Below are positions 41,097-53,565 of a stretch of DNA of 64,000 nt, piece after piece. Source of the DNA: Nautilus pompilius (Eukaryota > Mollusca > Cephalopoda > Nautilida > Nautilidae); the NCBI GenBank assembly GCA_018389105.1, contig JACATO010001426.1:806001-870000 (forward strand), given 5' to 3'. The stretch's first letter is position 1. Every line of letters starts with the position of its first letter. Under the pieces are notes generated by a model. That model was not told where the DNA came from, did no database searches, and saw nothing but the letters and a program-made list of their open reading frames with translations. Position numbers and translations under genes: made by a program.

Positions 41097-44000
41097 ACAA
41101 AGTACGGTGTCTTTTACATTGCGGCAAAAGATGAGGACTTGGAGAGAGAGAGGATTAGGCTGGAATGTTTGGACACGCCTCATCTTTCAGTTCACTATGG
41201 CAACAGTTCCCGTAGCTTGCTACAACTCGTCGCGGATATCAAAGAGATGCCGACGATGACAAGGTTGGGTCTTGGGATTCTTTGCGCGACAAGTTTATAA
41301 TGATAGACGGATAATTATAACTTCATAAGTGGATGACTGATTTCTTATTCACAGACTGGTAAACCGGCTTTAGACCGTCCAGTTAGAAAAACACAAAAAT
41401 GATGGCAAATTCCATCATTCAGTCAAGCAAGAATGTGAAATATTTTTCTGTCAGTAAAACTATTCGCTGGAAAATCTGGCCAGTCTGTTTTTATTTTTCA
41501 AACGATGCATTCCAGAAACGTTTCTCGGATTTTGGAGATGCTTATTCGTTTGTATGTACCTCGGCTTTAGAATTCTCCGAAAACAAAGGTAACACATGGG
41601 TAATGAAATAAGGGCGGCGTGCGTTATAAATCAGCCAAAGCATCCGAGAATGTAGGCGTCCACGAACAGCTGTTCTTTATCCTCTACGTAATAAAATGCA
41701 AATAATCCCTTCCGTTTATTTTATATATATATTTTTTTTTTTCTCATTTATTTATTTGTTGTGGTGCCCGTAAATCAGTGTAGGCTTAGTACCTGCCATA
41801 AGCTCGGTCTACACCGGGTCACGATTAGGTACGGCCATCGGCAAAAACACCCGCCTCGTACAAGAAAACGGTCTCCATATTGTCGCTGGATATTCCACTA
41901 TGCATATTTTTCTATTTCTATGACGTATAGAGAGAATTGTTTGCAGACGGTATCCCGAATTCATTTTCGCTTTATCATTCTGTTTGCGCAGGTCAGGCAC
42001 GTTCCGATCCGAACGTCAGCCTAAGCACTCAAGAAGCCATCGTTTAATTGTATCCTTAAGGGTTTGGAATACTGCACCCCCCCTCGTTTATGTTGCACCG
42101 GTTTATCTTCCTCTATGTAAAACGATTGTAAACGTCACTGAGTCCATCAGTGCGATCAGTCAGCACTCACCGGCCGTTCGTCGTGATGAATATGTCTTCT
42201 CTCATCTCCCTAACAAAGAAAAGAAATATATATATATATAATAATAAACTGTAAACATATATCTCTTTAAAAACTGTATTCTGATTTCATTTGGCGTTTA
42301 ACGAAACAACTGAGTTTATTATTATTTTTTTTTGCAGTTAATTTACGATGGTAAAATTAAATTTAGAAAGGCTGCTATTGTTACGACTTTCGCTTTCCAG
42401 GAATGCTCCACAAGACTGATTTTGTTTCCCCATGAAAAATTGTGATATAGAAGTGTGGTACAGATTAAATTATAAATATATTTGTCACAGTACTTCTTAA
42501 AAATGGTAAATATACTTAGTGCAATAAGGACAAATTTGAAAAAATGTATAGGTAAATATTTAATTTGATTTAATTTAAAGGGCTTGTGAAATGAAGTTGT
42601 CTAAGATTGCATTTATATCAAGAATGCTATAGTCTTTAGAGTAGGCTAAAAGTTAAATTTATCGTCATTATGTTAATATTATTGGCTTTAAAAAACTGAT
42701 TAAAGCTTATTCAGGTTAATACCATGAAAATGAGAAGTACCGGCCTGGCTGGAAAGTATAGTTCAGATCTATGTCGAGATTGATTCATCTGCTTCATTTG
42801 GAAATGTGTTAGAGATAATTAGAGATAAGTGTTTGAGAAAAATGAAATGATTTTAGCTAAACTAATGGTAACTAAGCAAAAATTTTCACAAGTAATGGAC
42901 TTTGTTATTCTTTCTTTGCTTGGTACAGGTTAGGAAAGTAAATCGGGTAAACGGAACTGAAACCATCCTGCTACACGTATTCAGAGTACTTGAGTCTACT
43001 CATTTTATTCAGTTTTAGCAGCATCGAATTTATTAACTCTTATTAATACGTCAAAACTACAAAAAATGGAGTACAATACAAGTTTTATCATTGCGAGTTA
43101 TTATTCATTTATTTGGTTTCTGTACTTTAATTGCTACATCGCCTGAGTAATGATAATAAACGAAGATATTTAAGTTTGCCAATGAACATGTAAACTAGAC
43201 CAAAAATAAAACTAGAGCCAAAGATGGTGGACTGAAGAGTAAAAGATTTAGCTATTCTGTAGAACGTAAATCGATGTAGAGAAAAGGAATGATTTCTAAA
43301 GAAACTTTCTGGTACCAACAGTAAACATGGGATAGAAAGGTCGGTGGCCATTGCATCCTTGGGGATTTCAAGAAAGTCAGTGGTATAATAGGGTTATGTA
43401 ATCGGCGCCTTTTGTGGCTTTTCTGGGAGTAATTGCCTTATTCATTGTTCGTTTGGCGTGGTCCTCCAAAGTGAACGAACAAAAGGCCTCTTATTCTTAC
43501 CGGTAGAAAAGCAGGAGCATAAAACGTTCGCAAAACTAGTTCCAAGCATTCAAAAATTCCAAAGAAAAACGACGAAAATCTTTTACGTCCTACAAATGGT
43601 TCGACCGTCATAAATCCCAAATGGCCTGAACAAATTTGCAATTTACCTACGAGTATATAAGGTAAAGCCTCCTTAAATACTCTTCGAATTTCCACGCGTT
43701 AGAAGTGAGAAAGGTTTTTCTGAGATTCTCCGTAAATGCATACATAGACAGCTGTGTGTCTGATTAAGGAAATGGTAACTGAGAACACACAAAACATTAT
43801 ACAAACTGCAATATCCTAAACTACCACATGAACGGAAGATTAAAACAGTTTTAAAAAACATCTAGTTCTACAGTTACCATAATTTACAAGGCAATAATAT
43901 TATTTTTTCAAAGAACTAATAAAAACTATACACGTGAGACCGACACCCAGATTGTTCCTGCAAAAAAGTTATGTATTAACTTTCAAACTTTTGCAATATT

Positions 44001-45789
44001 AAACCACTTAAAAATAACTTTTAAAAAATTTTTTTTCTGGCTTTTAGACAGAGAACCAACTAAAACCATTAGCACCTTGATTAACACCGGAAGCTTCGCT
44101 TTTTTTTTACCTGATTCAAACAAGGGTATACTTGTTCGACTAGAATTAAGAAATCGATGGTGGAATCGGAAAGCTCAGACACTCTGCCGCCTTGTCAGAG
44201 CATACCGTTCCATTTTATCGTGAAAGTAAAAGTAAAAATAATATGAGTGTACCACAAAATTGCCTCCTTTGCGCCTTTCTAAAGTTACTGTTTTCAGTCA
44301 TATCTTGGCATCATTTTGTAGTGGAAGACTCCTTTCACCATAAATATCACAGACAATTTTAAAGCGCTATTAGCAGAAATCTATAAAAAGTTTCTTGTTT
44401 CATTTAAAGAATTTTTTTGTTTTGTTTCTATTTTTGCACGTAAACTTATTTATAAGCAAACTCTGAAATTTGGTGGCATCACGATCGACGAATCTTGAGT
44501 TTATGCACATGCAAGATGCCAAAGGATTTCGAGTTTACTGAGTAAAGAATCTAACGGAGCTCTTCGGATTAAAGGTAAGAAGAAACGGGAATGGCTGGCG
44601 AAGATCTACGCTTCTATCACAAATCCCACGATATTGGCGAGACAACGCATCTTGTCTCACCCATTTTTGCATTGTCTGGCTTCTGTGGTGTTAAGTAACT
44701 ATATTCCTACTAGTTTATTGTTTCCGGTTTTGTTTCTTATTTTGATTGATAACATAAACTTGCAAATTTCACTTTTAAAGAAAAAAATATCGTGGGATAA
44801 AATCGTCGTCTTTCTGTGAATTCTATCTATGAAATGAAAAAAATATATAAGCACAGATCCGCAGAATTATCTCGCCTTCTCAATGATAGAATTGCAGTAA
44901 ACTTTAGATTAAGGAGACACGAATCGACAGATATTCGATAACTTAATCTCTTACCTGGGTAATAGTTTATCCGCGTCGTGGTGCAGTACCCACCTACAGG
45001 GAAATATATAAAACTTTGCATTTTTGATTTATAGAGTTTTTTTTTTTTTTTAGCTTGGTTTTCCCTGTCGGCCTCAAACTACTAAACATATTGAACTGAT
45101 CCTTACACGCGCCGAAACAGACAGCCGCTCATCTACTGGGGGCAAATCTCCGATGGTTCCCATTTAGACATTTATCACATCTTTCGAATGCACACCACTT
45201 CGAGGTAACTCTCCAAAATCATCATTTATGTCTGCTGATGTAATATTAGCATCGTCATTCCTCGACTTATCAGCCGGTTTAATATTAAAGTTTTGACTCA
45301 TTCGTCTTTTCTAATCAGGATTTAAGCTTTAAAATAAACGAAAATAAATTAACACCTTAATAAGTTTCATAACTTTCACACATCACGTGAAGTCCTTGGT
45401 ATCATAAGACGCGCATGCGTGATTACTGTCAGTAGAAGTCAGGTTCTCCAGTTATTTACAAGTATAATTCAAGTTTTTCTCATTCATTCTTTTAAGTATT
45501 TTTTTTAAACATCGAACTATTTCTTTAATACCTCAAGAAATTCTTCCACGCTACTTTACCCTCACTTTGTTGGTTTCTGAAAACCACGGCACTCGTATAA
45601 AGTTGACACACATTCTTACGGTACAGAAGATCCACTAAGACTCCTGCGAGGCCGTTGCATCTGACAAACTATTCTGCTGCGTCGGTGACCAGTTTGTGTA
45701 AACTCTCTCAAAAGAGGGTAAAATGGTTTACTTGTAGCCAAGTCATTAATTTAGAAAAGCAAATATAAAAAAAAAAAAAAAAATTATAG
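41097..45789. other. Unassigned AT-rich DNA
   Basis: No recognised gene. There is a short TA run at about 42228-42243 and a mononucleotide A run at 45769-45783. Confidence 0.5.
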
Positions 45790-46101
45790 CTGGATAGGTC
45801 CTCTGAAACTGCAAGGTTTATCAAAGGAAGTGAAGAAATTTGTAGAAAAACCAGCGATCTTAAGTTCCAACGCCTGGACCTTACTACTTTTGCTATGATG
45901 ACGTTCAAGGAAATCGCGGATGCGTATCGAGGCTGCTGCTCCCATAAATCGATAGATGCTTTGGCGTTAAGCATAGCAGATTTAAATATCTGCTTTAAAA
46001 AATGCGAACTTACTAGGCCTGAACTCAAGACAGTGGAATCACAAAAATTATGCTTCATGAAGTTGCCGGTCATGTCCCTTTTAGTTGATAATAATATCTG
46101 A
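45790..46101 (+). other. Unassigned open frame of 103 codons
   Basis: The + frame is open from just after a TAG at 45787 to TGA at 46099-46101. It reads in part FAMMTFKEIADAYRG, then DALALSIADLNICFKKCEL, then ELKTVESQKLCFMKLP. The residue mix looks more like a globular, mildly helical protein than most chance frames here. The first in-frame Met is at 45895. There is no recognised domain, no clear splice sites and no homologous context. It could be an exon, a transposon remnant or chance. Confidence 0.2.
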
Positions 46102-47411
46102 AAAACATTAAGGAAATCACGGAAACAAATAGAGCTCCTATATTTTTGCCTTCGAAAACCATAAAATTTTTTTTAAAAAATAGGTTTTACTTATATTCTC
46201 GTTCAACACAGACCAAAAGACGAAGTTCTGACAGCTTACTTTTCTAAATATCCTCTTTCATCACGTCTACAAAATGATGTATGTTTGGATGCCTTGGATG
46301 GGTGCAGGAGGTACACACATAGGCAGTAGATGGATTCGTGAAGACACCCTTTTTTAACACTAATATTTTAGAATTTAAGGAAGTTTTTTTTTAACTTTTA
46401 ATTAATTTATATAATTCTTCCGACTTACATCAGTTCAGACATTTAGTATTACATTCCGAGGATGTCCGACCATTCGCCAAATCTCTAGCGATTGGCTCTA
46501 GCTCTCAGATGCACTGACCGAGGTTTATAGGTCAGTGCTGCTCACATCTCACTCATCAGGTACATGCAACGCAGGCGCAGATATGCAATCTAGAGCTTTC
46601 TGTGTAAGTGCTGACAGCCGACGACGCGTTAGAGCGTCCGCCAGCCAAATAATAGATTATCTGTATCAAGATTACATTTTAAAATCAAACCTTATGCGTC
46701 TTGGCAACCAGATCCCGAAGCTTTCTCTATTAAAGGCTTTTCGTCAAAACGAGAAAAAAAAAATTATCGTCTTTGTTCTTTTATTAAACTACGATTAACC
46801 CTTTACAGGAATCGGCTGGATGAAGCAGGAAGCATTTTTTTATTATTATTATTATGAATTCCTAGAACCGTCCTGCTCGACTCAGTTTTCTTATTCAAAA
46901 CTTCTTCAGTGTCCAGTACAAGTGTCCATTCCTGTACGGTGGACTCCACGGCCGACGCCTCTACCGCATCAGCCAGAGACGCGCCATCCCTTGGAAAAGG
47001 GACAAAGCTTAACAGCCTGCGAAAGTCTAAAGCACAAAGGCATCAGATCTGGAACTGTTGCCATTAATATACAGCCAAGATTTAATCAACCGAAAAGTGG
47101 TACCGTACACCTAAAAGTGCTCAATTGTTTCACTTCCCTTTTATTTTTTTTTACAGAGTCTAGGAAGCGATACCATTTTAGCTCTGGCATCGCTATTTTC
47201 CTCATTGTAGAAGACACCTTAAAATTAAACGTTTCTTAGCGACACCAGCAGCGACTTAAAACTGCACTGTACTGCTACCTGGAATGACAGAAACTACTTA
47301 AATACCTTAAATCTCCATCTCTGATAGCTCTTACGAAAGACCACCTATCTTTTACGCTGATAAATATCCAGGTAGATCAAACTTTACATTTCATATACCC
47401 AAATGGTATTA
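46102..47411. other. Unassigned DNA
   Basis: No recognised gene. A 139-codon + frame at 46820-47239 has low-complexity Tyr and Phe runs from T-rich DNA and no domain. Confidence 0.5.
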
Positions 47412-48016
47412 CAGGTCAGGTATCCTTTATCCGGAAATCTTGGGTTGTCAGAATTCGGATAATTTCGGTTTTCAGATATGTTATGCATATGGTAGGTATT
47501 AACACAATTATTACACGATTAAGTTCATCATTTTTTACCTATGCAGAGTTTTTTTTTATTATTCATTAATTTTTGAGATTCATTTTCACTATAAAACTTA
47601 TATAATTGGTCTTACTGCTTTTTAAAACCGTTTATCGTTTCACGGTCGCAAAACGGTCAAATATTTGCAATACCTCAACTTTCTTAGCAACTGATAATGA
47701 ATTATGCTCCCTCTTCCTTTTCTTACTGTTACCCATAAATGTATATGATGGTCTTTTTGACATGTTCACTGTAAAATAAAAGCACGAATGCACTAAATAA
47801 CCAGAAAATTCACAAGGCAAAGTAAAAGCCAGTAACGATGAGCCGTTGATGATAAACAAATGGACTTCCCATGCTACAGGTTGGGTCCCGATCAGTGCGG
47901 GGCTCAATTCCGACGATTTATCCCGCAAGTTTGCCTGGGGAATGATGCATTAAATTAAAATAAATTTCGGATTCCGAGTATTTTCGAATTTCGGATGTAC
48001 TGATAAAGGGTACTTG
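47412..48016. mobile_element. Pogo/Tigger-like DNA transposon, internally deleted (about 605 bp)
   Basis: The left end reads CAGGTCAGGTATCCTTTATC and the right end, reverse-complemented, reads CAAGTACCCTTTATCAGTAC. Both ends are followed by repeated ATTCGGAT/TTTCGG-type strings. The element is flanked by TA on each side (47410-47411 and 48017-48018), the target duplication of the Tc1/mariner/pogo superfamily. The interior keeps a minus-strand fragment of the transposase N-terminal helix-turn-helix (see 47632-47763). The catalytic core is absent, so this is a MITE-sized deletion derivative that keeps both ends. Family is assigned from the end sequence plus the HTH. Confidence 0.78.
47632..47763 (-). 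pseudogene. Transposase N-terminal CENP-B/Tigger-type HTH fragment
   Basis: From ATG at 47763 the minus strand encodes 43 residues starting MSKRPSYTFMGNSKKRKREH and continuing NSLSVAKKVEVLQIFDRFATVKR. The KRKR..LS...KVE.L...D....VK pattern is that of the first helices of the psq/CENP-B-N DNA-binding domain of Tigger and jerky-type transposases, which bind the element's own ends. The frame stops right after VKR, and the rest of the domain and the DDE core are deleted. It lies wholly inside the 47412-48016 element. Confidence 0.75.
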
Positions 48017-48688
48017 TATTTTTTTTTAAAAAAGGAGGCTCTGCATTTCATATAAAGAACCCAATCAAATATTCCAAGATAGAATTCAAAAAGCTTACTT
48101 TGGATAAGTGTATTTCGAGAAGATACCCGGCTGCGCCCAAACTCTTCTTTTAAAAAAAGAGTTTATCTTGATATCGAAAATAACTGAAATGACTCAAAAC
48201 GTTCAAGCTGATCTGCGTTATGATCTAAACGGGTTTGTTGGGAGGGTCCCGTAAATGTAATACTTTGTCTAAAGCTGGTTTACACGTGTTGAAACGTTTA
48301 GTAGACTTTATCACAGAGATCTAGATATGACTTCCCTAGAAGTGTTTAGATTCTCTTTAATAAACGAGTAATTGCACCAAATTAAAAAAAAAAAGTCCAC
48401 GTGCCTCCGAGCCGTGTATTTCCTTCTGTGAGAAAGAGAACCATTCTTAGATAACAGAATTGTTTATTTTCACGAAATCGCTAATTATCTGTCTCCTCAA
48501 TTACTACAGACGAATTCTGTTGCATTTTCAGATTTTCCTGCTGCAAATATTCAAAAATGTTTTTTGAATATAGACAGCAATTAATCGCAGTGATAATTAC
48601 GTTCAACACGTTCAAGAGAAAAGTCCTATGAGTTACTTTCAGCTGTTTTTTTAGTAACTTTAAATTTGACTATTATTTGCTTTTTATT
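48017..48688. other. Unassigned DNA
   Basis: AT-rich, nothing recognised. Confidence 0.5.
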
Positions 48689-48739
48689 TGACGTCATTGG
48701 ATCTTTTATGTGACGTCACTGGATCTTTTTGTGACGTCA
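48689..48739. promoter_or_regulatory. Three perfect TGACGTCA (CRE-type) palindromes in tandem
   Basis: TGACGTCA occurs at 48689-48696, 48711-48718 and 48732-48739, so the starts are 22 and 21 bp apart, about two helical turns. TTGGATCTTTT/CTGGATCTTTT spacers show that the array arose by tandem duplication of a unit of about 21 bp. TGACGTCA is the consensus cAMP-response element bound by CREB/ATF bZIP dimers. No gene is recognised next to it, so a regulatory role is inferred only from the motif. Confidence 0.6.
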
Positions 48740-51700
48740 TGTAATGACTTACGTTCTGTGCCGTGGGGTGTTATTTGTTACTTCGTATTTATTTGATGTT
48801 ATACGCCCTGTTCGATGTTTGTGTTCGTTTACTAACGTGATATCCTTATCTTTCTCAAGTAGCTGTTATGATTGGATATAGTTGCCAAGAAAAGATTGAG
48901 AAAGCCAACAAACATGAACGATAATACTGCTGATCCTCGCATACTAGAAGAGGCGCATATTGTTTAATCTACCAAGTAGTAATTAAGTCTGTCAGGACCG
49001 AGTGCGCCATTAGTGGACAGCGTCTTATTTCTCAAAAATAAATCGATTGATATCGTGATAGAACAAACAGCTCGGTCGTTTTGAGTGCCTTCTTTGTTGC
49101 TGTATCTACCATCAGGAAATGCTTATCATCTTGTGCTAAATGTTTTGCAATAGTCTGGCCGCCTCTTTGGCCTCTTGTTTAACTCCAAGCGATCTTATAA
49201 CATACTAGGTTTTACACTGATCGACAAACACAACATACAGTCAAAATCTTCCTTATTCAGATGCACAACACGAGAAAATCTTTTAAAAAATTTATCTTAA
49301 ATGTAAAAGATAAAAATAATACTTTAAAAACTGATCTTCTTTGGCATTTGTCTCTTTAGTAATATCATCACTTGAGTCCTTGACCACAATAGGCCGCTTA
49401 GCGAACGAATGCCATTTAAAATAATAATTTCAGTTATTTTATTTAAAAGCTATAAAAAATTATTTGAAAATGAACCTGTGGCAAAATGTTTTCTAAAATA
49501 TTCATATTTTAAAGCTATAATTCTGTTGTCATGCCAAATCAAGGTTAATCTTTACTGTGTGGATCTAACTCTTCGAGAATAAAAAGCCTTCAAAACAATA
49601 TGATATCTTCAACTTAAATGAGGGCATGATGCCTACCTGATAAGCTTCATACGTCTGCAGGGTTTGATAGTTTTAAAGCAAAATCTGTCCTCTTCAAACA
49701 GCTTTTGGTGCTTCATTTCACCTGTCGTATATCAGGGATCTTAAAAGGGAAAAAATCAAAGAGGCTGTTAAACATCCAAATGGAAAACCACGGGAATTAC
49801 TTTTTGAGAATCCGACAAGAATGGAAGTGGTTGTAGATGCTCACAGCATCCCGACTCTCTGAAATGAAACTCTAAATACTGCCAATAGAAAGCATTTAGT
49901 TTGTTAATGGAAAACCACAATCAGTGGGTATTTCTGTTGTTGTTTTATTATTTAAAAAAATCAACATTAAAGAAGCAGTTATAAAAATAAGACGACACAA
50001 TCAGCTTGGTATCGACTGTTCAACATTATAAATACTCTTCAATTGTTGAATGTCGCACTTATAATGCAAGTAATGAGGTCATATCAGTCTTTTGTGAAGG
50101 AAGAGTAGATGAGGCATACACCGGCAGAGTTATCTCGCTTGAGCTTTTGGAATGGCTGCTTCAACATTGAAACAGCTTGAATCTCCTGAGCGTTCAAGCG
50201 GTGATGATGATGCGAGATGTAGCGTCGGAAACAGGTATTACGATCTTGTGTTCTACTGGCTCCCCGTGGGGCCCTGCGCATGGTATCTTTGCGTAGACGT
50301 TGACACAGGCATTACAGTGGCGTAGAGTGGACGGTAAAGCGCTGGCCATTATTGGCAAGGACTACTAATCCATTTCAGACAAGAATGCATCATCAAGACA
50401 CGCCAGGTAACAGTTTAACTGTTCACGTAGCTGTTTTCTGCTTGTTTCTTTTCAATCTTCTATTTCTATGAAAACGCAAACGCAGATCTTGAAAGAAAGA
50501 CGAAAGCCAAAGAGATGACACTTTTTCCTTTTTTCATAGAGGAAGATGGGATCCCCCTGTGGAACCAAAACTAGTTAAAGCTAAACGTTGTGTGTGTGAA
50601 AAAAAAAACGTTTCAAAATAATCCATATATATATATAAATAAAATTAGTCTTTATGTATATTATTTCGTTATTTTTTAGAGAAACACTTAAATATGGACT
50701 GATGGTTCAAAAGAAATTTAGCTGAACTTACTACAAACAGAATCTATCAGCAATACGAAAGTTATTTTTACTGTTTTGTGTTTTTTAACTTTAAATATTT
50801 TGTCTGCAACTAATTTGCAGTTAATTTTACTTTTCTACTCCAAAAGTAACCTAACTATCTCCTTCTTGTCTGGTGGACGTTCAAACGAGACCCGGGCGAA
50901 TACAGTAGGGGCGATTCTATTTTTAGTCTGGTTTTACTTTAACCCCTCCCACTCCTAGTACCAACGATGATTCCTTGCTATAAGAGACCTGTACGTAGTG
51001 AATTAAATTCACGATCAATCTGTTAATCGCAATAAAATTTGTTTTGTTTTTTTTTTTTTCAAATTAAAAACTCTGCATTTGTCCCAAATAATCTGATTCA
51101 TTTTTCACATTGGACAGTTGAAATAAGAACGGGAAGTTATTAGTGATCTTTTAGTTAGTTTGGAAGTTTTTCAAATCGCCTTTTTAGAATTAACCGACAG
51201 TCAGTCTGATATATTGCTTCTTCCAGAGAATGTGGATAGCACCCACCCAGATTGATAAAGATTGACGGTACACCCTTCCGATTTGATTCTTCGTGAATGA
51301 TTTGGAAACATCGCCAATCACGGCTAGCCTTCCATGAATGCCATCACCCAAAAGACTTTGGTCTCCAGAACGATCCAATGGGCGAGTTCTCAAAATCTCC
51401 ATAATTCCTATTTGCGACGAAAACTAAACCACAAATATATTTGTTGGCATAGTTAAAAACTGATCATTTATTTTCGTTGCACGATGTTGTTAAGCACCCT
51501 GAGGAAATAAAAATACCGCACCCTATTTTCCCACTACTATAAAGAGCATACACATGGAACTCCAAGGTTTTATTAAAATAACTAGCAGCTGAGTATTCTG
51601 CAAGATTTCTATAATTTCGAATTGGAATCCCGAGTACCTTCAGTGCAGCTCGAGCTGACAGAATTGTAATGTTCTCATCAATGTCTTTTTATAATCCTCC

Positions 51701-53249
51701 TGCCTTTAGTTATAAGCGACTGAAATCCATGCACTGGGTACTTCTAAAACCTGGCTATTTTACTCGAAGTTGATTATATGACAAACGCAGGTTTGTGCGA
51801 CGCGCTGCTAATCTCTAATATAATGAACTCGTTTCCAAGATGTTCATAAAGTGCCATTGTCACGTCTTAAACTGAAATTAATTATTTTTATGGGGTTTGT
51901 AATGATTAGTTATTGGTAAGGCGTTTCACTTTTAGAGTGTTAGAATAAAAGCCCAGTTGTCTTTATTGTTGATTTTTAAAGATAACAATATAACGATCAC
52001 AAGCTCGTTTTTTATAGCGATCATCAGCAGAACATTAACTTTCTGTCGGTGTTCGGTGTCGCACGATTTTGGCACTGATGACCTGGAATTTTGCTGAATT
52101 TTTCACCTGAGTGATAGAAGATCGTGGACTGAATCGATTCAGCTAACGGGAACCTCCAACAGGGTTTCTTATGATTGCGGTTTCTAAAAAGTTAAAAGCA
52201 TATTCTTTTCTAACAATTAATCGCAGATAAGTGAAAAAGTAGGGCTTTGGTATCGATGGGCTGAGGGCTAAATCACCGGAAACGTAACGAAGTCAGACAA
52301 TTGGCCGAGTTGATCCAGCCACAGACGTCCATCTTTACCAGAATTAATTAACAAGCCGCCTGTGCGTCTGTTTTTGTATTTTTAATGGAAATTTTTCGTG
52401 CTCTAATTTACTCAAACTCTAAATAGATAAATATCACATTTTACTTCTATGGAAGGAAAGCTACAACCGTACACTTCCCATTTTTCAGCAGGTTTATGTC
52501 TATGTAAATTAGTGTATTTAAATCTTTAGTTTGAAAAATAGCTTCAGCAGAGTCATTTCTTTTCTTCTAATTGTAAATCGTACAAAGAAGCACCAGCGGA
52601 CAATAGCGCAGCAGGCTCCGAATTGCAAGATTGAGCTGCTATGTTAAATACGGAAACATTAAGCCCTTTTTTTTAAGAAAGGCAAAAACCCGCTAGATAC
52701 TGAAAAGTGGTACCTTTACTTTTATATTCTTACATTAAAGAGTCAGTTGGGGAACCGTTATTTCGAGATTTTATAGCGGCTCTGTCAAATAACAAACACC
52801 CCCCCGTTCTCTTCTTTCACACATGATGCGCTTTTTACTGATTTATCGCACAGGGACATGATCTTTTCTAATTTCTACCCTTTTATTTCAGGCCCTTTTT
52901 TACTAACTCGCACTGGCGCATAGTAGAATCGTACCCATTTTCCACTTTGATTAATGAGCTTAGAAAGGAAAAAAAACAGAAATTCGAGTCATAAGTAAAG
53001 AGGTTTCAAAATCACTTGTTCTTTATCGATCATCCATTAATGGAGCAAATTGCGAAAAGTAAAGACATTTTCACATCGCATTTTTATGGTTTCCGATGTT
53101 AGGCATAGATTCCCGGCGGCTACCCGTAAAGAGTTATTAATTTGACGTAAATCTACTATTTCCTTTATTCTTTTTGAAATTAGCTACTTTATCATCTTAA
53201 AGGGACCTTTCGTATACTTTTAAAATTCCAGCATTAAGCTCAGACTAAG
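48740..53249. other. Unassigned DNA
   Basis: No recognised gene. A single CAGTGGCGTAGAGTGG string at about 50317 resembles a hAT-type end but has no partner nearby. The 65-codon minus frame at 50084-50281 has no domain. Confidence 0.5.
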
Positions 53250-53565
53250 CGGGCGATGGTATGGTGCTTAGCAAACCCGACTGGGGTGGGCTTCAGTTCA
53301 ATGCTCGGTGATGGATATGACTCGGGTTGGTGATCCTTTCATGACATGGTTTCTATTCGCTCTTCTCTACCGGCGTTTGTTTTCTCCGGGGTAGTCCGGT
53401 TTCTTCCAACAAAACTAAACAGGGAAGTTTAGTTGGGGACATTCTTTAGGTTGGCCGGGGTGTGTCGGGCACTTCTATGCTAATAATTATTTCCGATGGC
53501 GCGCGCACCCTCTTCCACGTCTGACAAGCGTTCCAGGTGCCGACTTAACTGACGGATTAAATAAG
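53250..53565 (+). repeat. tRNA-derived SINE-like repeat
   Basis: A tRNA-like head (GGGCGATGGTATGGTGCTTAGC) is followed by CAGTTCAATGC (B-box-like) at 53294-53304. The body holds CTCCGGGGTAGTCCGGTTTC and TTCCAACA, a string shared with the repeat at 12597-12766, and a GC-rich tail region before an AT-rich 3' end. Borders are approximate. Confidence 0.55.

Noticed and set aside
46820-47239. 139-codon open frame on the + strand
   Set aside because: Tyr and Phe runs come from T-rich DNA, and no domain is seen.
50317-50340. CAGTGGCGTAGAGTGG, a hAT-like end
   Set aside because: No inverted partner with an 8 bp duplication was found within several kb.
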